14,214 nt of DNA from Kiritimatiellia bacterium (GTDB taxonomy: Bacteria > Verrucomicrobiota > Kiritimatiellia > RFP12 > UBA1067). Made by a program: the position numbers and the translations under genes. The stretch's first letter is position 1, and the number at the start of each line of letters is the position of its first letter. The DNA lies in assembly GCA_024405255.1 (NCBI GenBank), contig JAKSOY010000112.1, positions 1-14,214 on the forward strand, in the 5' to 3' direction. Shown here in pieces: positions 1 through 7,000 of the stretch. A model generated the notes under the pieces. That model was not told the origin of the DNA. It did no database searches and saw nothing but the letters and a program-made list of their open reading frames with translations.

Positions 1-25
1 TGGATTTTGCGGTTCATCGGGTACA

Positions 26-54
26 AGTATAGCAAAGCGGGCGGGGCGGTTCAA
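26..54 (-). promoter_or_regulatory. sigma70-like promoter firing leftward out of the window
   Basis: On the minus strand TTGAAC (49-54) is separated by exactly 17 bases from TATACT (26-31), close to the sigma70 consensus. The predicted transcription start is near 19-20. The first ATG (15-17 on the plus strand, reading MNRKI to the edge) follows after only two or three bases and has no Shine-Dalgarno sequence. Either the leftward gene is leaderless, or its true start lies outside the window. Confidence 0.6.
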
Positions 55-239
55 GGGAAAAATTGATTTTGTTTGCGGAATAGCCAATGTACTTTTTTGG
101 GGGGGCGAAAACCGGAAGGATGCTGTCCTCGCTGATCCGCAATGCGGCCGGATGTACCGTGAGAGGGAGTCTGCTGACCCACAGTCATGCCTGAAGAGCC
201 GCATTTTTCCACGACACATGGCCTTTCCAAAGTTTCCAG
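55..239. other. intergenic stretch without a convincing gene, ending at a gene breakpoint
   Basis: No plus-strand reading frame joins the maturase fragment at 240: a stop (192-194) lies in its frame and no start codon lies between. The minus strand carries a 45-codon ORF (51-188, beginning MTVGQQTP). Its stop codon sits inside the -35 box of the leftward promoter and it has no clear ribosome site, so I do not call it a gene. Three TTTCC words (224-228, 233-237, 247-251) cluster around the boundary. The segment could be a dispersed repeat or another inserted sequence, but one copy cannot show that. Confidence 0.4.
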
Positions 240-917
240 ATGACGGTTTCCAAGGCGACATTGCCTTATATGGCTGACGGTATAATTTCCATCTTGAAAA
301 AAAGGTGGGCATTAGAGGTTTCGCTTGCTCAGGGTGAAGATTGGAACCGTGACGATGCAAAAATGTTACAGGTTCAATTGCGGATTTTGATGAACGCCTA
401 TTTCAGTAACGAGATCGATGACATCATTCCTATGTTGAAGCGCGACTTACATACAATTGGTGACTCGACATTACGGAAAATGCAGCGAAAATATTGTGGA
501 ACCGGGACGAATATGGCTACGTACGATGTTGATGGAAAGGTCTATGGATGCCATATGTTTACTCCTCTTGTTCTCGGTAAAGACAAGGCACTAGAATTGA
601 AGGATAGAGATTTGACTAATGACTTGATTCCGCTTGACGATCGGTGTGTGAATTGTATTTTGGCTGGTTTTTGTTCGACATGCATGGGATTCAATTATCG
701 ATATCGGGGCGACTTGGGACGAAAGGACATGCGGTTCTGTCTCATGAATTTGGCTATTGCCAAAAGTGCCTTGGAATTTCAGACGAAGGCTTTGGCTATG
801 AATAAAGAATTTTCAGAGACAGAGGCGGAGTATGCCAAAGCGGTTTTGTCTGCGTCTCACCCTTTGTCGTTGTTTGAATGCGAGGATGCCGTTGATCCAT
901 TTGTGTTGAAAAGTTGA
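240..917 (+). pseudogene. radical SAM/SPASM peptide maturase, 5'-truncated (SPASM half only)
   Basis: The 225 residues match the C-terminal half of radical-SAM RiPP maturases. Seven cysteines follow the SPASM pattern for two auxiliary iron-sulfur clusters: C86 and C104, then C136-x2-C139-x5-C145-x2-C148, then C167. The block around CHMFTPLVLG (104-113) is typical of maturases of this kind. The radical-SAM barrel with its CxxxCxxC motif is missing. Family members are usually about 400 residues, and MTVSKATLPYMADG aligns, from memory, with the middle of such proteins. The upstream DNA is unrelated and the frame is closed at 192-194, with no Shine-Dalgarno before 240. The fragment should therefore lack radical chemistry. 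The reading frame is otherwise intact for 678 bases, so the break is recent, or the fragment is kept as a cluster-binding or peptide-binding piece, or the assembly is chimeric here. It sits 34 bases upstream of its presumed substrate gene. Confidence 0.75.
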
Positions 918-937
918 TAAAAGCATCAAATAGAGGA

Positions 938-947
938 AAGGAGGTGA
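938..947 (+). promoter_or_regulatory. perfect ribosome binding site of the precursor peptide
   Basis: AAGGAGGTGA is complementary to all ten bases of the usual 16S rRNA 3' tail and lies four bases before the ATG at 952. It is the strongest Shine-Dalgarno sequence in the window. It points to high translation of the small peptide, as expected for a RiPP precursor made in excess over its enzyme. Confidence 0.8.
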
Positions 948-951
948 GAAA

Positions 952-1140
952 ATGAAGGCCAATCTTGAAAAGATCAAAGCTATGCTTGATTCCTATCAGG
1001 TAGCACATGGTACGGTGTGCGTTCGTTCACATGAAAACGTGAACGAGTGTCAGCCGTGTTATGGTTCGAGCAGTGCTTGTTCTGGAACGTGCAAGGGGTA
1101 TTGCACTTCGGTTTGCATGGCAACAAGTAATCGCTACTAA
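952..1140 (+). CDS. Cys-rich RiPP precursor peptide
   Basis: This 62-residue peptide has a charged, helical N-terminus (MKANLEKIKAMLDSYQ) resembling a leader. The C-terminal core has seven cysteines at 23, 33, 36, 43, 47, 51 and 55. The last four are spaced CxxxCxxxCxxxC, with small or polar residues (Gly, Ser, Thr) between them. It follows a SPASM maturase fragment and has a perfect Shine-Dalgarno site. The CXXX-repeat and other Cys-rich peptides modified by radical SAM enzymes (ranthipeptide-like, with thioether bridges from Cys to a partner residue) have this layout. Assignment as a precursor is therefore well supported, while the exact family and the chemistry are inference. The adjacent maturase has lost its catalytic half, so the peptide may be unmodified here, modified in trans, or simply decaying. 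A metal-binding or disulfide-linked small protein is the alternative. Confidence 0.7.
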   Translation: MKANLEKIKAMLDSYQVAHGTVCVRSHENVNECQPCYGSSSACSGTCKGYCTSVCMATSNRY

Positions 1141-1304
1141 TGCGTATCGGTGTGCTGGTGTCCATGTTTGGAGGCCAGCACATCGATTTGGCGATCAGTT
1201 TCATGAGGCGATGGAGGGACGATGAACGAAAAAAATTATATAGTCGATTATGTAAAACCCACCTTACCCCTCCAAGTCATTGCCCACAACTCAACCTCAT
1301 ATGA
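1140..1304 (+). CDS. short ORF coupled to the precursor (54 aa, uncertain)
   Basis: The ATG at 1140 overlaps the precursor stop as TAATG, a typical translational-coupling arrangement. It encodes 54 residues beginning MRIGVLVSMFGGQHIDLAISF, then becoming basic and ending without any recognisable domain. The first 25 residues look like the hydrophobic start of a globular protein. The remainder looks like random sequence, so this may be the beginning of a third gene of the locus that was cut off. Its first third is also the strong stem-loop at 1146-1187, and it overlaps another short ORF at 1222-1344. I do not recognise it. Confidence 0.25.
   Translation: MRIGVLVSMFGGQHIDLAISFMRRWRDDERKKLYSRLCKTHLTPPSHCPQLNLI
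1146..1187 (+). terminator. strong stem-loop directly after the precursor gene
   Basis: Bases 1146-1158 pair with 1175-1187 over 13 base pairs, with a single G-U. The perfect inner part is TGTGCTGG/CCAGCACA, and three more pairs (TCC/GGA) lie inside. It starts five bases past the precursor stop codon. There is no following U-tract, so it is not a classical intrinsic terminator. It may stabilise the 3' end of the peptide mRNA or reduce read-through into downstream genes. Confidence 0.5.
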
Positions 1305-1344
1305 CTCCTATGTTGCCTGGTTTCCCGTGAAGCGTAACGATTGA
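1222..1344 (+). CDS. short ORF with good ribosome site (40 aa, uncertain)
   Basis: The ATG at 1222 follows GGAGGG (1213-1218) at a suitable distance. The ORF encodes 40 residues beginning MNEKNYIVDYVKPTLPLQVI and ending at 1344. Its beginning resembles a real protein start, with normal codon use, and it stops where the sequence changes to the repeat-containing intergenic stretch. It could be a small protein of the RiPP locus or the truncated front end of a larger one. It overlaps the ORF at 1140-1304 in another frame, so at most one of the two is likely to be translated efficiently. No function is recognised. Confidence 0.35.
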   Translation: MNEKNYIVDYVKPTLPLQVIAHNSTSYDSYVAWFPVKRND

Positions 1345-1582
1345 TGTCGCCTAACCCGACCTACCACATTCGATTGCAATTTTAACTTTTTCTCCGTATA
1401 ACTATACAATATCTTGTGTGCCGATTAGTTGGAATTGTCGCAGAGTTGGGGATGTGATTGGATGGTGGGGAATAGAATTTCCAGCTATCTCCGTGGTTCG
1501 GGGGGCGGCGGCGTGGTTTGCCAGAACGCCGAACGGAAATGCGCCAAAATGCGCCAAAATCGGTGGTTCTGCTCCTTTGGAA
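1345..1582. other. intergenic stretch with weak promoter and tandem decamer
   Basis: No convincing gene is present. Short ORFs exist on both strands (1418-1627 plus; 1402-1671 and 1382-1621 minus), but they overlap each other, lack ribosome sites and run into the vapB promoter. TTGCAA (1374-1379) and TATAAC (1397-1402) with a 17-base spacer form a plausible rightward promoter with no gene for more than 200 bases. It could serve vapBC as a distal promoter or a short RNA. Composition changes from AT-rich (1370-1420) to GC-rich (1500-1530). Confidence 0.35.
1541..1560 (+). repeat. tandem 10-bp direct repeat
   Basis: GCGCCAAAAT occurs twice head to tail (1541-1550, 1551-1560), one helical turn apart, about 23 bases upstream of the vapBC -35 box. 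The spacing would suit a dimeric or cooperative DNA-binding protein. With only two copies it may also be slippage. Confidence 0.5.
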
Positions 1583-1611
1583 TTGACGCGGGGAATGATG
1601 TTTGCTAACAT
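1583..1611 (+). promoter_or_regulatory. vapBC promoter
   Basis: TTGACG (1583-1588), a 17-base spacer and TAACAT (1606-1611) give a good sigma70-type promoter. The start would be near 1617-1618, leaving a leader of about 22 bases that contains AAGGAG (1626-1631) before the vapB ATG at 1640. Confidence 0.65.
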
Positions 1612-1612
1612 A

Positions 1613-1622
1613 TGTGCGCACA
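1613..1622 (+). promoter_or_regulatory. candidate VapBC operator palindrome
   Basis: TGTGCGCACA is a perfect 10-bp palindrome covering the predicted transcription start, two bases downstream of the -10 box. Ribbon-helix-helix antitoxins of VapBC systems repress their own promoter through short palindromes, so this is the best operator candidate. The role is inferred from position. Confidence 0.5.
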
Positions 1623-1639
1623 CGTAAGGAGAAAGACGT

Positions 1640-1885
1640 ATGAGCATTACTTTGTCAGTTCCCCCAGTCATTGTTCAGCAGGTTCGCGCCTATGCGGAAC
1701 GAAATGGGACATCCCTTAATCAGTTGATTCGCGATTATCTGGAATCGCTTGTGGGGGGCGTGGATCGTCAACGGACGCGGGCCGAGGAATTTGCCCAGTT
1801 CGCTAAAACGCATGGCGCGTCCAAGGATCGGTTACGGGCCTACCGTTTTCGTCGTGCGGACGCCTATGAGGAGGAGCTGGCATGA
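1640..1885 (+). CDS. vapB: VapB-type antitoxin, ribbon-helix-helix
   Basis: The 81-residue protein starts with a ribbon-helix-helix DNA-binding domain: a beta strand (ITLSVPP), then two helices around VQQVRAYAERNG and SLNQLIRDYLESLVGG. A charged, probably disordered C-terminal tail (about 42-81, rich in Arg, Glu and Ala) follows and would wrap the toxin. AAGGAG stands eight bases before the ATG. The stop overlaps the next start as ATGA, coupling antitoxin and toxin translation. Its likely roles are neutralising the PIN toxin and, as a complex, repressing the promoter at 1583-1611. The family is certain as RHH-type; naming it VapB depends on the partner. Confidence 0.85.
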   Translation: MSITLSVPPVIVQQVRAYAERNGTSLNQLIRDYLESLVGGVDRQRTRAEEFAQFAKTHGASKDRLRAYRFRRADAYEEELA

Positions 1886-2304
1886 CGATTCGACATGGGT
1901 GTTTTCTTGACACGAACGTCCTTGTCTATTCGGCCGATCTTGCGAATGTGCAGAAACAGGACCGGGCCATCGCCATCATCAAGGCGGCGATGGCGAATCG
2001 GTCAGACTATTCGATCTCGACACAGGCGCTGACCGAATTTGCGAATGTCGCGCTGAAGAAACTTCGGATCGCGCCGGAGATTGTCATCGACTACGTTCAG
2101 TTTTTCGAGTCGATCACGACGATTGCTCCAGATCCGGCGTTGGTTCGTCGTGGCGTCGAAATCAAGGCACTCTATGGAATCCAATATTACGATGCGATGA
2201 TGATCGCCGCTGCCGAACGTGCCGAAGCGGCTGAAATCTGGACCGAAGACCTCAACGAAGGGCAGTGCTACTGCGGCATCCGCGCACATAATCCCTTCCG
2301 ATGA
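1882..2304 (+). CDS. vapC: VapC-type PIN-domain ribonuclease toxin
   Basis: This 140-residue single PIN domain has the expected acidic metal-binding residues: D10 in FLDTNVLVYSAD, E52 in ALTEFANV, D104 in QYYDAMMIAAA and D123 in IWTEDLNEGQ. It is full length for the family. PIN toxins are Mg-dependent endoribonucleases that cut tRNA or rRNA when the antitoxin is degraded. The RNA target cannot be read from sequence. It overlaps the antitoxin gene by four bases (ATGA), so the two form one operon. All four catalytic acids are present, so the toxin looks functional. It ends 87 bases from the convergent comF-like gene. Confidence 0.9.
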   Translation: MTIRHGCFLDTNVLVYSADLANVQKQDRAIAIIKAAMANRSDYSISTQALTEFANVALKKLRIAPEIVIDYVQFFESITTIAPDPALVRRGVEIKALYGIQYYDAMMIAAAERAEAAEIWTEDLNEGQCYCGIRAHNPFR

Positions 2305-2339
2305 TTGGAATTGACAAACGTGAGCATATCCCGTTGGGG

Positions 2340-2357
2340 GTACTCCCCTTCGAGTAC
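2340..2357. terminator. small hairpin between the convergent vapC and comF genes
   Basis: GTACTC (2340-2345) and GAGTAC (2352-2357) form a perfect 6-bp stem with a six-base loop. GGGG/CCCC (2337-2340, 2345-2348) is an alternative fold. There is no U-tract on either strand. It is the only hairpin seen in the 87-base convergent gap, so a shared weak terminator is possible but unproven. Confidence 0.25.
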
Positions 2358-2391
2358 AGTGTGCAGAATGAATGGGGGCAGACACCGGAAA

Positions 2392-3147
2392 CTACTGTAC
2401 GTTGGTGCGGATGGCGCGGGCGACGGTGGCGCACCAGACGCGTGCGGCGCCGGCATCCAGCAGGGCACGGGCGCAATGCGAAAGCGTTGCGCCCGTTGTC
2501 ATGACATCGTCGATGAGAAGAACCGTACGGCCGCGGATGAACTGCGCGTTGGGAACGGCGAAGGCGCCTTTGAGGTTGTTGCGGCGTTCGTCGCCGGAAA
2601 GGCGCGCCTGATGCGCCGTGTCGCGCGTACGAATGAGCGAGGTGCCGTCGACGCGTCGGTTGAGCCTCTTCGCGAGCGCCTCGGCCAACAGGGCGCTCTG
2701 GTTGTAGCCGCGCTCGCGAAGGCGAGAGGGATGAAGCGGCACGGGCACGACGACATCGACTTCGGCCACGGGGAGTTTCGCGCGTACGGCGCTTTCCAGT
2801 AGATCGGTCAGATCGTCGCAAAGCCAGGTCGCCTTGGCGAATTTGAAATCTCTGATGAGCTGATCGCTCGGTTCGCGGTAGAGGATGGCACTGCGCGCGA
2901 ACTCGTAGGCGGGAGGATGGCGCTGGCAGTCTTCACAGACGAATTCGTGCTTCGTCTCGGCCATCACGAGCGCCCCGCAGATGCGGCAGGCGCCGCCGGC
3001 TTCATGGAAGGGCAGGGCCGCGAAACACGATGAACAGACGTGGCGGCCCGGACGGTCCGAGACGCGTTTACAGGCCTCCAAAGCGCAGACGCGTGGCCAA
3101 AGGAAATCGGCCACGCGTCGCAGAATGCTGGGAATCGTTCCCGCCAT
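2392..3147 (-). CDS. comF: ComF family phosphoribosyltransferase-like protein
   Basis: The 251-residue protein has the ComF layout. An N-terminal double zinc ribbon carries cysteine pairs C21/C26, C38/C41, C54/C57 and C71/C74. A type I phosphoribosyltransferase fold follows. The diagnostic RLRERGYNQ lies at 142-150 and the PRPP-loop VLLIDDVMTTGATL at 209-222. In naturally competent bacteria ComF acts in the cytoplasm during DNA uptake; elsewhere its role is not settled. It is the third and last protein gene of the minus-strand unit, starting six bases after the nucleotidyltransferase stop with AAAGGACG before the ATG. No other competence genes are visible, so competence should not be inferred from it alone. 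Confidence 0.88.
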   Translation of the reverse strand: MAGTIPSILRRVADFLWPRVCALEACKRVSDRPGRHVCSSCFAALPFHEAGGACRICGALVMAETKHEFVCEDCQRHPPAYEFARSAILYREPSDQLIRDFKFAKATWLCDDLTDLLESAVRAKLPVAEVDVVVPVPLHPSRLRERGYNQSALLAEALAKRLNRRVDGTSLIRTRDTAHQARLSGDERRNNLKGAFAVPNAQFIRGRTVLLIDDVMTTGATLSHCARALLDAGAARVWCATVARAIRTNVQ

Positions 3148-3153
3148 CGTCCT

Positions 3154-4065
3154 TTACTTCTTCGGGAAGAGCGACATCGGGTACTCACCCGCGTCGACGA
3201 GCTTGCGGATCTCGCCCTGGACGAATGGCTTATCCTCGCGGTAGGTGACGCCGAACCAGCACGAGTCGGTCGGCAGCACGTCCACCGTCGCCTTGCCTTC
3301 GTGGATCATCTCGTCCACGACGAACGGAATATACCATTCGGACTTCTCGCGCGTCGCATTCACGGCGAGCCAGGTCGGGAAGCGGTTCTCGAGCGCATCG
3401 AAAAGCTGCGGCGTGAATCCCCAGAGGTTCATCGACACGCGTTCGTCGCCGGTGAAGTCCTTGATCTCGGCGCCCGGATCGTCGTCGTGTGCGCCGTTCG
3501 GCGCCTTGACGAGCTTCGTGTGTTCGACGACCTTCGTGAGGTGGCCTGCATCATCCAGCGTGCAGATGCCGCGTGCGACGCTGCCGTTGTCGGAGAGCGT
3601 GAGGCTGAGCTTGTAGCCGACCATCGCAAAGCGCGTCGGCGCGGCATTCTCGGCGCTCAGAAAGGCGGCGAGTTTCGCGAAGGCGTCACGGCCGTAGAAG
3701 TCGTCCGCATTGATGGCGGCGAAAGGCTCGTGCACGACGTTGCGGGCCGCGCGGATCGCGTGCGCGGTTCCCCAGGGCTTGGTACGTCCGGCCGGCACCG
3801 TGTAGGGGGCGGGCAGGTCGTTGATGTCCTGGAAGGCGTACTCGACGGGCAGGAGGCCCTCGTACTTCGAACCGACCTGTTCGCGGAAGACCTGTTCGAT
3901 ATCCTTGCGGATGATGAACACGACCTTGCCGAAACCGGCGCGGTGCGCATCGAAGACGGAGTAGTCGAGAATGGCTTCACCGGAAGGGCCGACGGGATCG
4001 ACCTGCTTGAGCCCGCCATAGCGGGATCCCATGCCGGCCGCGAGAACGACGAGAGTGGGTTTCAT
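3154..4065 (-). CDS. sugar-phosphate nucleotidyltransferase family protein
   Basis: The 303-residue protein has the NTP-transferase fold. The signature LAAGMGSRYGGLKQ (8-21) binds the nucleotide triphosphate, INADDFYG (118-125) holds the metal-binding aspartate, and TKPWGTAHA (95-103) is the typical base and sugar contact region. Enzymes of this type join a nucleoside triphosphate to a sugar phosphate (for example glucose-1-phosphate) for glycan, lipopolysaccharide or cofactor synthesis. The exact sugar and base cannot be told from the sequence. It differs from classical GalU, carrying the GMGSRYGG form seen in generic members. The ATG overlaps the protease stop (ATGA), with AAAGGAG upstream, so translation is coupled. 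No sugar-modifying genes lie nearby to reveal a pathway. Confidence 0.85.
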   Translation of the reverse strand: MKPTLVVLAAGMGSRYGGLKQVDPVGPSGEAILDYSVFDAHRAGFGKVVFIIRKDIEQVFREQVGSKYEGLLPVEYAFQDINDLPAPYTVPAGRTKPWGTAHAIRAARNVVHEPFAAINADDFYGRDAFAKLAAFLSAENAAPTRFAMVGYKLSLTLSDNGSVARGICTLDDAGHLTKVVEHTKLVKAPNGAHDDDPGAEIKDFTGDERVSMNLWGFTPQLFDALENRFPTWLAVNATREKSEWYIPFVVDEMIHEGKATVDVLPTDSCWFGVTYREDKPFVQGEIRKLVDAGEYPMSLFPKK

Positions 4066-7000
4066 TTTTTCAGGAGCTCCTTTACTGTTCTTTCAAGTTG
4101 GGGGTCGACGCCGCGAACTTCGTCGATCGGCGTGAGCGGAACGAGGATGTGCGGTACGGCACCGTTGCTTTCCATGTCGGTACCGTCCTTGACGAACCAG
4201 CCGAATTCGGCGTCGCGGAACTTGCCGTAGTCGAGCAGGGGACGGTCGTTCGTGGCGATCACGGCACCACCGGTCGGCTGGCCTACGACGATGCCGCGCC
4301 TGAGCGTCTTGACCGCGTGGGTGAAGATTTCGCCGTTGGACCCCGTGATCGCATTGCAGATGACACCGATCGGCTTGGTCCACACCGGATGCACCGTGTA
4401 GCCCATCAGATAGCCGCGCTGTCCGTTGCGCGGCACTTCGAAGGAGTGCTCCTGCGCGCAGAGGATGGACAGCATCTGGTCGGCCGTATAACCGCCGTGG
4501 TTGTTGCGCACATCGATGATGAGCGCGTCGCGGCCGTAGCCTTCCGAGAAGACTTCGCTTTCGAAGCGCTTGAACTCCTTGTGGTCCATCGCCGCCACAT
4601 AGACGTAGCCTACGCGTCCGTTCGAGAGCTTGTGCACGAGCTGGCGGTTGGCGCGGATCCACTGTTCGCCGACGAGCGTGCGCGCGTCGGAATAGTTGAT
4701 CGCCTTCACGCGCACGACGTTGGTCGCGGGTTCGCCCGGATGCCCGAAGGTGAACGAGACCTTCAGCTGGTCGTGGGTTGTGAGGTAGGTGGCGAGGTCC
4801 TGTTTCGGATCCGTCTTCTTGTTGTTGATTTCCGTCACGATGTCGCCCGGCTTGATACCGCAGTTCGCCTTGTCGGCCGGACCGTCATGCAGCACATCGC
4901 GAACGCGCAGACCGGGACCTTCGTAGGTCGGGTCAAACCGCAGGCCGAGATGCAGGGTGATGGCACGCCAGTTCTGTCCGAACGGACCCGGCTGCCATTC
5001 GGTGCGCGAGATGTCGCTATGATAGAAGCCGAGGTGAGAGGCGTCGAGTTCGCCCAGCATCATGTAGACGATGCGCTGGATGACCGTCCAGCTCGTCGCG
5101 TTGCGGAAGGCCGGCACGTACTTCGCCTTGATGGCACCCCAGTCGGCACCGTGGAAGTTGCCGTCATAGAAGCGGTCGCGGATACGGCCCCAGACGGTAC
5201 GTCCGAGGAGTTCGCGGTAGTCCGGCAGGTTGAAGATGGGGTAGACGTTGAAGTCCGCCACATATTCATAGTGCGCCGGCTTGTTGCCGACGGACCACAG
5301 CAGACGGCCTTTGTCCTTCTTGGTGCCCCAAAGCTGGGCGACGCCGCGTTTCGCCGTCAGGCGCTTCGGCGAGAGTTCGTTCGGGAAGACGACGTATGAC
5401 GTCTGAGAACCGTCGTTGAAGGCGAGCTTTTGCTCGGAGGAATGGAAGAACAGACTTGATGCACGCGAGGTGTTGATCGTCTTGATGCGCAGTTCGATAT
5501 CCTCGAAGTCGATTTCGTTCGGCGCACCCTTGCCGCCCTTGCCGTCGAGGTAGAAGTAGAAGATGCGCGTACCTTCGTCGCGGGAACCGGCCCACGCGAG
5601 AATCTTGCCGTCGGCGCTCCAGGCGGGTTCGCCGTCCCACTTGAAGTGGCGCGACACGTTGCAGGGCGGACGCGCCCCCGTGGTGGAAACGATCCAGATG
5701 TCGTAGTTCTTGTGGTTGTCGGCAAAACCGCAGGCGAGCCACTTGCCGTCCGGGCTCCAGGCGAACACGTCGTCCGCCGGCATGTTGGGTCCGTCGACGA
5801 CATCGAGGCCGTTCGTGTTGGCGAAGTGGAGGCGCGAGAAACCGTCGCGCCACATCAGACGCTTGCCGTCGGGCGAGAGCGAGATGTTCTGGCGCGTGAC
5901 GCCGTCGGCCAGCAGGCGCGTCTTCTTAAAGGACTTGTTCTTCGTCCACGGCTTCTTGGGATCTTCGCGGCGCGCGACCCAGAGGTCCGTGCCGTCACCG
6001 TGGTCCGTCAGGAAGTAGAGGTCGTTGCCGTCCGGCGAGAAGGCGCAGTCGCGTTCGAGCGTCAGGGTGTCGCCGTGGAGGCAGACAGGTTCCTTTTCGC
6101 TCATGTTCATCACCCAGAGGTCGCCGCCGCAGGAGAAGGCCACTTCTTCGCCTTCGGGCAGGCAGAACGAAAAGCCGCCGTTGCCGTCCGGATTGCCGAT
6201 CGACGTGTACCAGCGGTTGCGGGTGGTGGCGAGCGGGGGCGTCCAGGACGCATCGGGATGCAGCACGATCAGCTGCGGTTTCGGATGGGCCTCGGTCAGG
6301 TCGAGGCGCCAGAAGTCGAAGCCCTGGCGGAAGACGATCGTGTGGCCGTCGGCGGAAATCGTGGGCTGCACGATGTTGTCGCCCTTGAAGAAGGTCAATG
6401 CGAAGTCGGCCTTGTAGGAAAGGGCCTTCTGCGCTTCGGCGTCGGGGTTGAGCGCATGATAGCGGAGGTTCTTCGAGCCGCCGTCGCCCGAGACATAGTA
6501 GAAGCCGAGTCCGTCCGGCGCCCAGAGGGGTGTCCGCGAGTCGGTCTTCTTCTGGATGACGAGGGTGAAGGTTTGGGTCTTGATGTCGTAGAGCCAGATT
6601 TCGGCGGCGTAGGACGAGAAGGTCTTCGCGCGTTTGCGGTAGATGTTGTCGCCTCCGCGCGTGAAGAGCACCTTCGTGCCGTCCGGTGAGAGTGCGGGTT
6701 CGCTCGCCATGGCGTCGAACAGCACCGTTTCAACGCCGGTGGGGGAGACGAGCGCAAGACGCGAGGCATGGTCGTCGTCCGCGTGGTCGCGTGTGACGGT
6801 CGTGACAAAGGTCTTGCCGTCCGACGCGTATGCGTAGGGGCGCGGCGGATTCGAGTTGATCGTCACGCGGCGGAGGCTGCCGTTTTCCAGATTGAGTTCG
6901 AAAAGGTTTTCCAAATCCATCCGGTTGGAGAGAAACGCCACGCGTTTGCCGTCCGGCGAAAGCACCGGCCAGCTGTCGCGCGAATTGTCGCCGGCGGCGA

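Noticed and set aside
51..188. Minus-strand 45-codon ORF (MTVGQQTP...)
   Set aside because: Its stop lies inside the -35 box of the leftward promoter and no ribosome site is seen. It is more likely chance or part of a repeat.
1382..1671. Overlapping short ORFs on both strands between the RiPP locus and vapB
   Set aside because: They overlap each other and the vapBC promoter, lack ribosome sites and show no domain.
3040..6689. Long plus-strand ORFs antisense to the nucleotidyltransferase and protease genes (3040-4230, 4098-5399, 5646-6689)
   Set aside because: They are shadows of well-identified minus-strand genes in GC-rich DNA, and their translations show no recognisable motifs.
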